NCBI GenBank assembly: GCA_036362985.1
Contig: JAYGXS010000009.1
Coordinates: 10,761,683-10,825,682 of the forward strand
Source: Ligula intestinalis
Lineage: Eukaryota; Platyhelminthes; Cestoda; Diphyllobothriidea; Diphyllobothriidae
Direction of reading: 5' to 3'
Length of the DNA stretch: 64,000 bases
Every line of letters begins with the position of its first letter. The stretch's first letter is position 1. The translations under genes were made by a program, and so were the position numbers. Below are positions 29,510-40,436 of the stretch, in pieces. Below the pieces are notes generated by a model. That model was given only the letters and a program-made list of their open reading frames with translations, was not told the origin of the DNA and did no database searches.

Positions 29510-30410
29510 AACTTTCAGTTTATACGCACTCTCAGAACATACCGCTGTCCAGTCTGGCGTTCAACAAGGCTGTGTTTTGTCGTCCGTTATATTCAACTAT
29601 GCCATTGGCTGACTTCTCCGAAAGGCCCTACATAGAGAGGACGGTGTTGAGCTTGCACCTGGATGCCGGTCGACTTATCTCGACTGTGCTGATTATATTG
29701 TCTTACTAGCTTCCATTTTTGGTGATATGCTGTTTGTGTTGGATGTTTACGGGTGAGGGAGGCCGCTAAATCGGTCGGCTTATCCTTCAACGCTGATCAG
29801 ACCAACTTGTTTTCCAGTGGGAGCCCTGATCAAGAGAAGAACTCATTTGAGATTAGTGGCCGTCAGATTGAAGAAGTTTCGAATACCTCGGGCGAGGTTG
29901 CTGCCGAGTGGACAAATTAAGGATAATACTGACTCCCGAATGGATGCAGGTTGTCGAGTTTTCTTAAGACTTAGGACGTGTCTGTGTAACCGACGCGATA
30001 TTTCTAGTACCACAAAGGCTCGTTTGTAACGTACATCCGTTAGATCTGTCCTCTACGGCTGTGAATTTTGGGCTATGCGCATGGAGGATGACAGGAAACT
30101 GCGAATATTTGACCATCACTGCTTGAGAACTATCCTTCGAGTGAAGTAGATCGACTCCATCCAAAATAGGACAGTCCGCAATAGCTGTAACAACATCCCA
30201 GGCCATCCAAGAGAGGCGACTGAGGTGGCTTCGATAAGTTCTTTGCCGACAGCTTCACAAGCTGGTTGTAACTGCCTTTGCTCGATCGGAAAGGGTTACC
30301 AATTTGGAGACGTCGATATGTGGGCTTAGCTCAGAACCTGGATCGTTTCAGAAGTGGTTCTTAAACCTTCGGTATTCGGTGTTGATGCAGAGTGGATTAA
30401 ACAGTCCAGA
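29510..30410 (+). pseudogene. Decayed 5'-truncated RTE reverse-transcriptase copy
   Basis: Colinear at the nucleotide level with 20390-21270 of the long RTE copy. GTTCAACAAGGCTGTGTTTT corresponds to the VRQGCVL block, AGGACGGTGTTGAGCTTGCA follows, then GACTGTGCTGATTATATTG where YADD has become CADY. Further down are ACTGAGGTGGCTTCGATAAG and CTTCGGTATTCGGTG. Many stops and indels are present, so it is an old insertion, clearly older than the 18.1-21.4 kb copy. Confidence 0.8.
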
Positions 30411-30479
30411 TCTTAGTAACAATGCAGTTACCGACAAAGACAGGGGACATCCACCATGACTTTTTCTACGTCATCAGGC

Positions 30480-30560
30480 GGTTATACCCCAACTTCAGTG
30501 TAGCGGCGAAAATGGCCGCCATACCCGAGTTTCGAACTCGCGTCTATGTTGCTGCAGGTC
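30480..30560 (-). repeat. tRNA-derived SINE, family 1 (partial)
   Basis: The minus strand has GAGTTCGAAACTCGGG, a B box, then CGCCGCTACACTGAAGT. The same order (GGTTCGAAACTCGAG, CGCGGCTACACTGGAGT) occurs in the better copy at 62100-62210. The A-box part is missing or too diverged. Confidence 0.5.
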
Positions 30561-30594
30561 GTCCCGCGCGGCGAAATACTATCCGGAACATACT

Positions 30595-30645
30595 TGAGGC
30601 CGGCCAGATCAGTCATGATAGCAGCCATAGCAAGTACAAGTATTG
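30595..30645 (+). mobile_element. Isolated RTE 3'-end piece beside SINE family 1
   Basis: CTTGAGGCCGGCCAGATCAG, then ATAGCAGCCATAGCAAGTAC and AAGTA match the RTE 3' terminus. It follows the inverted SINE remnant by about 40 bp. Confidence 0.6.
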
Positions 30646-30649
30646 GCAT

Positions 30650-31830
30650 CAGGCCAGATGCGGAGCCCATGGATTAAATACAAAAAAGATCGCAGGCCTT
30701 AGCAGCGTTATATCAGGACAAATTTTGCCAACTGTCCCGGAAGTCGTACTCTGCGGTAGTGTGGCAGAAACCGGAGAATGTGTGCTTTGTTTTGAGACGA
30801 TCGGAAATTAAAAAGTATTGCCCAACTGCAATGGTCAATATAGTGATAAACAGACCAAAATAAGATTGTTACTGGTAATGAGCTTAGTCTCGGTTTACAT
30901 ACTTCAGATTCACACGGTTATACCAATCCTTGAGACGCTGAGATGCGCAAGAAATCATGACGGAGAACACGCTTGGTTGGGTTTAAAGACCGGTATGAGG
31001 GAGTGGGCATTATTATCGAGAATACGAATGACAAAACGAACAGAAGTGTCGACTAAGAAGAAAGCTAAACGCCGACCGCAGACAAAAGTTTTGCAATATT
31101 GCCAAAACTCAAGATTTCTGTCGTCCCAGACGCTTTTTTTCAATGCCCCAAGGCGAAATAGGAGGAGAAGCAAAGTCGCATAAAAAGGAAATGTTTATTG
31201 TGCACCTTATAGGGATATTAAAGCAAGCATTCTAAGATCCGAGCGATCAGATTGTGTCCTCGACCGAGTAGCGACTCGATCGGCAATCGGATATGTGCGT
31301 CGCTATGTTTGACCACTATCCGTCAGCCTCACATGTTGTGGGCTCTTGGAAGGGGAAAGACACCTAAGAATGCGCATTCTCCTCTTTGGGTAAGGAGGAC
31401 AATAAGGGATGCAGGCATCCAAAAATCATGAAGTTACAGGCAGATTATTTGGAAGAAGCGTTAACATTGGATTGATTAAGGGAAATCAAATGCAATTGAA
31501 TATAAGGAAAGACTGTAGGATACAAGAACTAGATAACAGAAGGAAACGTTTTCGTAGGAAGAACATCGATGGATTCTGAAATGGGATTTGGGCGCAGTCG
31601 GAATGCTCGCTGGGTTGAAATCTCACTACCAGGTAGGAGACCATTCTGCAACGACCAGTTTTAGAAATAATACAAACCTTCACTTTTACTGAGTGGCCGC
31701 TTATAATACCATCAGTGCAAATTTCAGGCATACTATCGATTCCGACGATGGCCACCGTGTGCTGGCGGTGAAGGGACGGTGACGTATGTACGCGTGGATT
31801 AGGTTTAAATGATGGTAGATTTGTTTTGCA
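30650..31830. other. Stretch without recognised genes
   Basis: Short ORFs only (for example 30818-31183); no domain or repeat recognised. Confidence 0.45.
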
Positions 31831-31834
31831 CCTA

Positions 31835-32060
31835 CCACACTCTATCTTCTCTTAACCCGCCTGAGACCGGCGTGAAGAAGGAGACCGTGGGCGCAGACGG
31901 CCGGATTTTCCACCACGCAGGAGTGGGAAAACCATAAAGGCTATAAATGGCTTGTGCGTGAGCTCGCACAGGCACTAACGCTCCTCCACCCCCTACCCCC
32001 GGTCCGGAATTTTTGCTGAGAGCATTACCCGAATAATGTCTGCCTCCCATGTCCTGATCC
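31835..32060. repeat. Dispersed repeat, family C
   Basis: Shares landmarks with 37515-37710 and 42025-42165: CCGGCGTGAAGA, a purine-rich AGACCG segment, GGCTTGTGCGTGAGCT / GGCCCGTGCCTGAGCT and ACCCGAATAATG.CTGCC. No coding capacity. Two of the three copies are followed directly by an antisense family-A LTR. Confidence 0.5.
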
Positions 32061-32469
32061 GGCTCCTTGGTCGGTCTTGCGCGACTACCACGCGGTCCGT
32101 TCAGTGGGCCATGTATTACCTACGCAGAATGGTACCGACGCTGGACCCTTATATCCGCCGCTCAAAATACGTCAACGTGTGTTATTCAGGGGTAGGAAAA
32201 TGTTCTCTTTTGTTTTCTTTATGTGTGGTTTTGTGAAAAAAACGATGGTATCACTTGGTAAATTGAAATATTCAGTTAAAGGCTTACTTATACGGCTCCC
32301 TTTGGTTACTCTACGCCTACGTAATAAAAAGTGGACCGGGAAAGTATTACGTGAAAGGGTAGATATACACGTGTCGTAAACTTTAAATTACCCTACCACA
32401 AAGCTATGGGATACGTTGTGGTCCGAGCAGATAAAACACGAGAGAACGCATCCCAACATGTTTTACCTA

Positions 32470-32720
32470 GTTGAATAGAATAAGGCGTGGAAGGCCATAG
32501 TGTCAGGGAGATTTTACTAAGGTAGAAACAAGCGTAGTATGCAAGCAATAGGAGACGTGACTTCCAGACGAGTGCAGGCCAGCCATGAATGAGCCGGAGT
32601 CCAGAGAGTGTGCAACCGAACAGTGAGTCTTCGGCTCTGGAAGTAACTGAGCGTTAACAACTTCCCCTGCACTGGCCTTGCGAAGTGGGTGGCCAGTGAG
32701 CCAGACAGAGAATGACCTTG
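32470..32720 (-). repeat. Diverged family-A LTR-like fragment
   Basis: Matches other antisense copies over the segment ending GACGAGTGCAGGCCAGC and the flanking purine-rich part, but the TCTGTAC/AATAAA block is lost. Boundaries are uncertain. Confidence 0.35.
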
Positions 32721-33139
32721 GCACTGCCGGGGCATACGCGTTGGCACACACGAAATCCAGACATGTGGGAAATGCAGTTTTTAGAGTACGAGGTAGCTAC
32801 AAACCCAATCCGTTGCACTACTCTTAGGCCTGCCCTTAGACTAACCCCTTACGCCCTACCCAGCAACAAACCGCACCTCAATCGTGCACTTAAGTCTTAC
32901 CATAAAGTTAACCATATTTTACCTGGAAACTGACATAAGGATACCTGCATTGTGGGTGGACCTTGCATTCATGTCCTGTTTGTGGGTAAGGGGTCATATA
33001 AATCATGCCTGTCGGTTGTTGTACTTTAAAAGATTAATCAAATGTTCTATGAAGATGAACACGCAAAAGTTGCTCGCAGGTAGCAGACACACAGTGGACG
33101 GGTATATGGGCAGATAAACTTTACTCATTAAAAACACCC

Positions 33140-33840
33140 TACAAGAATGTGGATCTCCCAAGAAGTTATCAATAAGTTTATAGAAGAATGTCCACCAGAA
33201 TCGGAAGTACCCACGGCTGAGAAGAAAACCTTACTTCTTACATTGCCATTGCAGCAAGCGAACTTCTACAGCCTCGCTTTAACGCTGCAATCACGCGTAC
33301 GTATCCAGCAGCTAAGTTAAGATTATTATTTTCAAGCACTCAACTTCTTCGCCTTGAATACAAGATAGACTCTCGACATAGACCTCTTCAATGTGCATCT
33401 AAACCTTCACGTGCTCCTGTGGATCAGGTCACATTGGTCGAATAACCAGGCGGCTATCCAGGCACACGCGCGAACACCATCTTGCCTGGCTTAACAGAGG
33501 TGAGGTAAAGTCAATATCTATCGCGATTCTGGCTCGCTTGGTTGACAGCGGTCACTGGGTAAGCCAAGCGTTTTGAGTCTTGTATGAAGTGCCGGCTACA
33601 GATTCCAAATTCTGGCGTCAATTGATACTTGCAAAGACAGAGGCCGTCGCCATTTGCTTTACAAACCTGATCTTATGTGCGCAGAGGGCCTTCGTAGTGG
33701 CTCTACGGCTCCCATGGCCGAGAAAAAACTCAAAATTTGTCCGCAAACCTCCTATTATTCCGCGAGACGACGAGCAAACAGTGACAACTGGTGTCAAGAC
33801 GCCGCAAGCCGATGACGAGATGAGCGGTTGATATGAACTA
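33140..33840 (+). pseudogene. Penelope-like element C-terminal fragment (copy 2)
   Basis: Broken frames read EKKTLLLTLP, NAAITRTYPAAKLRLLFSST, then CSCGSGHIGRITRRLSRHTR and EHHLAWLNRGEV (GIY-YIG), LVDSGHWV, and AEAVAICFTNLILCAQRAFV followed by LRLPWP. The last two match the tail of the copy at 55.6-55.9 kb. Stops separate the pieces. A hammerhead-like core lies about 130 bp further on. Confidence 0.75.
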
Positions 33841-33965
33841 ATTGTAGGCCACCTCCCTCCTCCCCTGGCCCTTTGATCTCTTAACAATTACACCTCTCCC
33901 CCTTCATTACCACTTATTGATTGCTTAAAATTTTGCTAACTCTACTCCTTTATTGTATTGGACAT

Positions 33966-33998
33966 GCCTGATGATGGATTAGTCAAAAAGGTTCGTTC
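33966..33998 (+). ncRNA. Hammerhead-ribozyme-like motif after PLE copy 2
   Basis: GCCTGATGATGGATTAGTC followed by AAAAAGG. CTGATGA (33968-33974) is the canonical first half of the hammerhead core; the GAAA half appears mutated to AAAA. Position and wording parallel the motif after PLE copy 4. Confidence 0.4.
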
Positions 33999-33999
33999 A

Positions 34000-34260
34000 C
34001 CTTACTTGACTTCCTGAATTACCTATACAGATCTCAATTGAAAGTAGACGTAAACAAGAGGATTTATTTAGTCAGTTAACGGCTTATCAATTGTAACCCA
34101 TCATTACTTAACACAGATGATGAGTAGAAGCACACAACAATTTGAATTTTCATGGAAACTTAAATGCGTAGCAGCAAAGGTCATAGTTTACTGCAAATTC
34201 GGAAGAATGGAAAGACTCCTTCTTAAACCAGCAGGCAACAGTAGGGAACCTGAAAACTGG
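34000..34260. other. Short unassigned stretch
   Basis: AT-rich; nothing recognised. Confidence 0.4.
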
Positions 34261-34269
34261 CATAAGATC

Positions 34270-34386
34270 ACCTGTATTCATGTCTGTTCCTACTACTCTG
34301 GCCCTCCACCGAATTCTCATCAACCAAGTAACCATGGTCTAAAGATTGCAGTTGCTAGGGTTTAGCTGACATAACTACCTGCGATA
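34270..34386 (+). repeat. Family-A LTR, 3' end fragment
   Basis: Contains GTTCCTACTACTCTGG, then GGTCTAAAGATTGCAGTTGC, TAGGGTTTAG and the terminal CCTGCGATA. Confidence 0.65.
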
Positions 34387-34899
34387 ATGGTGACCGTCCG
34401 ACGTGATTAAAGCGCACGACTCCTGATGTGGCCTGCTGTCCCTGCGTAGTTGTTGACTTTCCAAACTGTCCCTGCGTAATTGGTAATTTTCTCTGCGTAT
34501 TTGGCGACTTTCCGACGTGTCTCTGTGTATTTGATGATCGGCACTCGCGACTTACTTCTCATAGCCCATTCAGCCAGGCCATGTTTACTTCTCGATCCAA
34601 CAGAGATGTCCCTTCACGAGCACCAACAGCCCAGGTATCCTTCTCAACAAATGGTACAACTTACACTGCCAGTGTTATCTATTTGGTTCAACTCATACTG
34701 ATATGGCATGCTGATTTGCCGTTGACGTTTTACCGAACCACCGGCTTTCTTCAGCCACCCCTGCATCCTGGCTCATTCCAGCCATAGCCACTCATGCTGT
34801 TTTGCAATTCTACCTTGCTACTTATCTCCCTTACTAAACTTAACTATTCTTCCTCCATTCGATTTCTTTCATCAATTGAATTTTGCTCTCGGAAGGGGG

Positions 34900-35274
34900 C
34901 AATTATCATGCCTAGCTCGCGTCGAAGTGAACTTTCCCGAAGGCTCACAGACGCTGATCTCGATGCCTGGATCAGCCAATCACAGTTGAAGCATAACTGC
35001 TTTTTGGTCAGGCAGCGAATAGAAAGCCTGCACGCGTGAACGCTGTCTCTCTGGGCCGCGAAGATTCCTGCAACGAAGCCGCACTTCGGATTACGCCGCC
35101 CCTGCGGAAGGTTGTGCCACCGTAGTCAAATTCTTAGCATCTATTCTTCGTTCCTCTGTGTACACAATAAACTGTTCCTACTACTCTGGTGCTCCAACGA
35201 TTTATCATCTCCTAGGTAATTATAGTCTGAAGATCGCAGTTGCTAGGGTTTAACTTACTTAACCTCCTACGATA
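34900..35274 (+). repeat. Solo-LTR-like repeat, family A
   Basis: Holds CAGCCAATCACAG, GTACACAATAAACTGTTCC, TACTACTCTGGTG, GAAGATCGCAGTTGCTAGGG and the terminal CTCCTACGATA. The AATAAA within the element fits the R region of an LTR. The 5' boundary was not resolved. Confidence 0.65.
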
Positions 35275-35900
35275 TGTCCTGTTGGAGGGGGGCATATAAA
35301 TCATGCTTATTGTTTTCTGTATTAAAAAAAATCGTCCAATATGCTAAAAAAGACCAACAAATAAAAGCTGCCGTTCCTCGAATATTTCGTTTCTCGGAGG
35401 GGTTCGATCGCGCTGTCCAACGCGGACAAGCCAAAATATATTTAGTTTAAAACAGGCGAATACGGCAGGATTTACGGACATCAATAAATTCTGTGAGAGC
35501 TTCACAGCTTCATATTGTCGTACCGGGGAGCAAATACTTCAAACATATTTACTTGTAAATAAAATGAAAATTCAACTTGCTTGTGGACAACTTGAACAAA
35601 TAAGAATATCCACAGTCGAAAAAATAAGCGAAATTTTGCAGGAAGGCAACGGTTCAGAAATTTAAAGCAAAGTGAGGCTTTCCATTCTGGAGAAGATAGA
35701 AGATTAGCTGGTGTCCATTGAGCTTTCGTTTTCCGCTGGTGATTGTAACCAATCGGGGGGTTGCAAACGGGCGATCTAACGCGAGCATGTAGTTGAAGGA
35801 ATTTGGCCAGCAAAAGCGTCGTTAGACATTGACGTTAGCAAGTTATGTGGTTTCCTATGTCTATATAACAAACCAGGAAATGTAAGTCTTCTGCTTTCAG
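35275..35900. other. Stretch without recognised genes
   Basis: A short piece (GGCATATAAATCATGC near 35290) recurs near 32993. No gene recognised. Confidence 0.4.
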
Positions 35901-35912
35901 GATAACGCACAT

Positions 35913-36227
35913 TTAAGCGCCAAGTCTGCGTAGTAGCAGGTGCACCTTCCAAGCATCATCAGCCTTAGTCAACTCCACATGGAACATGTCTTCCCAACGT
36001 TTGAACCAAGTGTAGAAAGTAACGCCGGAGTCGGGGTCATAATTGAACGCTCTGATAGAAGCAGTTTCTGCGTCCGCTGATTTGGACTGTTTAGCAAAAG
36101 AATCTGGGTCAGAAAAATGCAATCTAAATTGTTGCATTAGGAACTCCATCAACTTCATTTGAGCCGCTCTGAATTGTGTTTGTTGTTGCTGCGGGATAGC
36201 TATCAATTTTTCTGTAGAGGTGGACAT
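35913..36227 (-). pseudogene. Ty3/gypsy-type gag N-terminal fragment
   Basis: A 104-codon open frame begins MSTSTEKLIAIPQQQQTQF and contains FNYDPDSGVTFYTWFKRWED followed by MFHVELTKADDAWKVHLLLR. That is the gag pattern 'f.ydpd.g.tF..Wf.r.ed.f..el...dd..kv.lLLrkL' found in gypsy-like elements of worms. The frame stops right after LLLRRLGA, so the rest of gag and all of pol are gone. It is preceded, in its own direction, by an LTR-like end (36285-36600), as expected for an LTR element start. Confidence 0.75.
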
Positions 36228-36239
36228 AGTTGGTTCTTA

Positions 36240-36600
36240 ATCTGCGTCGTCAATTGTTGTAGCGGTTGACAAAGCAGAGATATCACCACCAAATTACGCC
36301 TTGTGTGAGTCCCCCAAGGAAGAACACGACAATAAGAGCGCCACAACAGCAATTTTTGAGTGTAAATGTACAAAATATTTAGGGCAGCAAACGAGCGTAA
36401 GCTGGGTCCATCGAGCCAATCAGCTTCTGTCCTGGCTTGGATCGTGGCACGATTGGCTCGTGACTCGACGGATGACTGTAACTTCAATTGTAAATTATCG
36501 ATTGATTGACTACAATTATGCGTTCGCCTCATGTAGGCCGATCGATAGCCTGCTGTGGGCGCGGCTGGTGCTTGCATGCTATCTGCCTGTTAGGCTTCTA
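36240..36600 (-). repeat. LTR-like repeat, family B, upstream of gag
   Basis: On the minus strand CTTATTGTCGTGTTCTTCCT, CACACAAGGCGTAATT aligns with CTTATTGTGCTCTCCTTTGG, CGGGCGTAATT at 57945-57985. This defines the 3' end of LTR family B, about 60 bp before the gag start. TGGTGGTGATA right after the end is a weak primer-binding-site candidate. Confidence 0.55.
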
Positions 36601-36985
36601 CTAACACAACGGCCATTTAAGTGCCCAGTCAGTGAGCACAACGCACGTAGTTCGCAGAACGGTAAGTGGCTCATAAATGCTGAGCTACTTGTTTAGGTTG
36701 CATGAAATGCATGCTAAGGAACGCTTCTGTTTGCTAAACAGTATTTTAATTATCACACAAGACAGTTTGACCGTCGTTTGAGAAGATGTTCACCGTGTGA
36801 TCCACAGGTAGGCTGTGCCTTGATCATCCCCATTTTCGGTCCAGCGCATCTATCACGTGGCCTGTTTAGGGATCTAATTATGGCATATACTGTCCCTGCA
36901 GCCCCACAGACCCCAGGCAAAATAGGTTGATTTGTGTCATTGAAGGTAAGGAAAATTCCTTCTGATGCTTCTTCTGTGTGTGGGT
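36601..36985. other. Stretch without recognised genes
   Basis: Only a short repeat (CAGTTTGACCGTCG...TTCACCGTGTG near 36765) also seen near 37430 and 57285. Confidence 0.4.
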
Positions 36986-36989
36986 TTGT

Positions 36990-37140
36990 AAAAAGCAATG
37001 CAATCGGACGCGCGTCGTGCGTTTGACTGCTCAGAGTGGCTTCGGTTGACGTGGGATTCCCGCATGTACTCGGCCAAGGGAAGTAAGCTGCTTGTACCAG
37101 CACCTTTGACAACAGAGAGCAGGCTTTCCTGAGTGAATTG
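36990..37140 (-). pseudogene. Penelope-like element extreme C-terminus (copy 3)
   Basis: The minus-strand frame reads SKVLVQAAYFPWPSTCGNPT followed by STEA. It aligns with QKALVQAIGLPWPTARGNPT followed by HTEA at the end of the copy at 55.7 kb. The rest of the element is absent. Confidence 0.6.
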
Positions 37141-37144
37141 CTAC

Positions 37145-37510
37145 TGGGTCGGCTGTGGCTAGCACCCGATTGTGCAGGCCTTTAGAGTAGTGTGTTGTTT
37201 CCTGGTATCTGACCTGAAAGGCCTTTTTCGCGTTAAGTTTGTGGTTCAGTGTGCGAGGATTAAACTTAAAATCGGGTGAGAGAAATTCCCTCTGATACTT
37301 CCTGCGTTTATGGGTTGGTGAAAATTGATGCTATCAGTTGGTGAAATCTATATTGGTTAGGGTTAACCTATTTGGTCTCATGAGCAGGCATTCACCGCTT
37401 AAGAAAAGGTGGATCAGCACATTATTTCAACGACGTTCACCATGTGCTCCAGAGCTGTATGGTGCTGAGACTTTGACTTACACATGAATTAGTTTAGGGG
37501 ACGGTAGACT
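37145..37510. other. Stretch without recognised genes
   Basis: No domain or named repeat recognised. Confidence 0.4.
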
Positions 37511-37514
37511 TGCC

Positions 37515-37710
37515 TTGAATCTATCGCCCGCTCGAGTCCGGCGTGAAGACAGAGTCAAAAAGACCGGAGACGTGATCGGGTGTAAGCGATCAGAGCCGCC
37601 ACGCTTGACTCACATAGTAAGAGTATCTTAAAGGTCAGGAATGGCCCGTGCCTGAGCTTGCACCTAAGCGTGCCAACAACACAACCCGAATAATGCCTGC
37701 CGTGTTCTAG
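37515..37710. repeat. Dispersed repeat, family C
   Basis: CGAGTCCGGCGTGAAGACAG, AATGGCCCGTGCCTGAGCTT and CCCGAATAATGCCTGCC match 31835-32060. It is immediately followed by an antisense family-A LTR. Confidence 0.55.
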
Positions 37711-37880
37711 TCATGCAGGGGATTAAGGTAATAAGTTTAAGCCCTAGCAGCTGCTCGCTTCAGGCAAGAGAAAAGGTGGGAGGTCAGAGTGGTAGGAACA
37801 ACTTATTCTGTACATGAAGAAATGGAGATAAGGTAGGAGGAAGTTGACTGTCGGACGAGCGTTGTTCTGCACCGGGGCCG
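37711..37880 (-). repeat. Family-A LTR-like repeat (antisense, partial)
   Basis: CCCTAGCAGCTGCTCGCTTC, GTCAGAGTGGTAGGAACAAC and TTATTCTGTACATGAAG followed by GTCGGACGAGCG. The part beyond is lost. Confidence 0.6.
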
Positions 37881-38044
37881 GGCAGTGTCCAAAGTGTGGG
37901 CCTGACGGCAACCATCCCAGCGGCAACAGAGAGCTGTCTTTTTATGAGTCGTCCTTTAATGGTGATAAGGCAGACTGGGGAGGAACGCGGGGATGCGCCT
38001 ACTTTGGCTCCGTTCTGGGATTGGCTGTCCCAGAAGCCGACAAC

Positions 38045-38096
38045 AGTGAGCGTCCGCAGTGAGCGTCCGCAGTGAGCGTCCGCAGTGAGCGTCCGC
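38045..38096. repeat. Tandem repeat, four units of 13 bp
   Basis: AGTGAGCGTCCGC is repeated four times without a mismatch. Perfect identity indicates recent expansion. Confidence 0.95.
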
Positions 38097-38156
38097 AGGG
38101 AGTGAGTAACTACGGGCCTCCCTGTTTGTCCAGCGACTTTACCATTTGGTACCCTT

Positions 38157-38420
38157 CATCGCAGGGGGTTAACTTAGTTAAACCCTAGCAACTGCGGTCT
38201 TCAGGTCCGGTTCTTAAGAAAAAGAGACGTCACGGGACGCCAGATTGGAAGGAATATTTCATTCTGTACAGAAACAATGAAAAATAAGTAAGAGACTATC
38301 AGACGAGCTAGCACCCGCATGCTAAAGAGAGCGAGTCACAAGTTAATTACCGCGGCAATTGCCACGGCTTAAAGCGGTCTTTGTGTGAATCAGCCTTGAC
38401 TGCTGATTGGCTAGACGGAC
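38157..38420 (-). repeat. Family-A LTR-like repeat (antisense)
   Basis: ATCGCAGGGGGTTAACTTAG, AACCCTAGCAACTGCGGTCT, AATATTTCATTCTGTACAG and later GCTGATTGGCTAG give the family landmarks in antisense order. Confidence 0.65.
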
Positions 38421-38990
38421 GGACATAGGCAGCCAGTAAATACGCACTCGTGGGCAGCTGTGAGCCTTCGCGTGACGGTCGTCTTTGCGGAATGTGTTAC
38501 CACAACTTTAAGAGAAACTGTACTCCTCACAATCCTGCACACATCCGTGTCATCCTATAATGACGAACAAAGAACATTTGCTGCGTTCCAGTTAAACGTT
38601 CTGCTCCTGAGTGCCATGAAATAATCACGTACCGTGAGGTGGGAGGGGAACCTAGGTGGACTTTTAACTGCTCCCCGCCCGCCTGGCCCTGTATCCAACC
38701 GGAATTTACCTGCCCACACTCTGGTTGGACTTCCACGAACTTGATTTCTCCATTCTTCTTCTTCTTGCGCCAACAAAGCGAACTTGTCACGAAATGGTTC
38801 CTTTTGTTTACTGTGCCCAATGGGCCTGAAGGTTAATGGGGTAGAAGACAGAATTGCTGCGTAGTCCTCTACCAACAAAAATAGGAGGTTTATGGGGGCG
38901 CTCTGCTGATTCGCCGTTGTCTATCTTGCGCAAAATAATGTAGAGCATATAAATCTATGATACACTGAACCTGGAATGGAAAAGATATTC
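38421..38990. other. Stretch without recognised genes
   Basis: Two overlapping minus-strand ORFs (38527-38820 and 38555-38878) have no recognised domain. Confidence 0.4.
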
Positions 38991-39422
38991 TAAAATCAAA
39001 TAATAAGTACGTGGCTCAATCACACGCTCGCCTTGACGACCAACAAGCCTATATACCCACACATTCCTGACAGGCTAAATCGCTGATCAGCCAGCTTACT
39101 AGTCTCCTGAGCCGGCTCCGACGCAGCAACGTGATATCGCAAGACGAATAGCGACAAACCAAACCAACTGACTCGGCACTGGCTCGATTTTACGGATTCC
39201 CAAAATCCACAAGCCCAACGTTCCACTCCGGCCAATCGTAGCATTTGAAGGCAGCCCTTCTTACAACCTATCTAAATGGATGTCATGAAAACTAAACTTT
39301 CTCCGAGAGGGCTCGACGACCTCAATCAATTCGGTCTCTCAATTTCTAGCCACTATCCGGGGCAGAAAGTTTCAACCGGATCAAACCATGGCATCTTTTG
39401 ATGCCGTTTCACTATTATCATC

Positions 39423-39905
39423 TGTGGGAGCCTATCTTGCTGACTCATGCCGGCTTCGTTGCCAAGAGCCGTAAAAAATCATGTGGCTACGCGCGCCGGC
39501 TAAACGCCTACGCACTGCGTCTGCCTTTGTTTGCCGCGCACTCGGCAACTATCGCGCGATACAGGGACTCCCCCACTGGTGTCTGTCCTTGCCGTTCACC
39601 AATCACCATCAAGGCCATCAGACTTACAAAAGTCTTTGGCGACTGACGTTAAAGTTACTTGGCCTTCTGTCTCGGCTCGAGATGGACGCGACGCTGCAGT
39701 GCTATCTCACGGTGCTGATGGTCGAACTCAACGCCAGGCTGAGTCAACCACTTTTCGACTGACTATTCTCCTACTTGTTCTCTAGAGAATAAAACCTTCT
39801 CCTACTCTGCTTCCCCAAGACTTCTCTATCATCTTCTAAGGGACCGGGCTTGGAAGATCGCAGTAGTTAGGCTTAAACCGGCGCAGCCTGAACTCCTTGG
39901 TGATA
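39423..39905 (+). mobile_element. Solo LTR, family A, inserted in PLE copy 4 (first)
   Basis: 483 bp starting TGTGGGAGCC and ending CTCCTTGGTGATA, flanked by CATC at 39419-39422 and 39906-39909. It contains ACCAATCACC, AGAGAATAAAACCTTCTCC, TACTCTGCTTCC and GGAAGATCGCAGTAGTTAGG. The 4-bp duplication and the internal AATAAA support an LTR of a Ty3/gypsy-type element left after recombination. Because the target sequence is known, the ends are exact. Confidence 0.85.
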
Positions 39906-39980
39906 CATCTATCCCTCCGGACCTGGCACGCAAAAACCTACGCAAACGACTCGAAAATAAATACGATATATCGAGGGGTC

Positions 39981-40436
39981 TGTGGTTAATCGTTGCCTGC
40001 TCGTTGTCTAGCTTTCCTCTGGTGATCTCAATCTGTCTGGATCTCAAGGTCGTTGCGACGGCTTCGATACACAGGCCACCCACGATGTCCATCAACAATG
40101 TCGAGCCATACGCTATCCACCCACACACTGTCCACCCGCACGGTGTCCAACCAATCATAGGCCGACCTAGCAAATGACCTGCTCTCTTTGTCTCCTGGCC
40201 TAACGGCTCTTAAACCTCACTTGGATTTGCACCTCGCGCGTGGCGGTCGTGACGAAACCGGCCTCACGGTTGGACGCCTTGCAAGACCAATTGGCGACTT
40301 TCCCTTTCCTCTCTGTAAACAATATAATGTTCCGTCTACTCTCGCCTTTCCACCATCTTCTCTCCCGTCTCCTTAGGAACCAGGGCCTGAATGATTGTAG
40401 CTGTTAGGGTTAAACGTCTTAGCCTTAACTCCTATA
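39981..40436 (+). mobile_element. Solo LTR, family A, inserted in PLE copy 4 (second)
   Basis: 456 bp starting TGTGGTTAATCG and ending AACTCCTATA, flanked by GGTC at 39977-39980 and 40437-40440. It shares with the first insert the TGTGG start, the AATATAATGTTCCGTCTACT block (degenerate polyadenylation region), TTAGGAACCAGGGCCTGAAT and TAGGGTTAAAC. Same orientation as the first insert, but clearly diverged from it. Confidence 0.85.

Noticed and set aside
38045..38096. CRISPR-like array
   Set aside because: Repeats are contiguous 13-mers without spacers, in a eukaryotic context.
38527..38878. Two overlapping minus-strand ORFs near 38.5-38.9 kb
   Set aside because: No recognised motif; each is probably a shadow or chance ORF in repeat-derived DNA.
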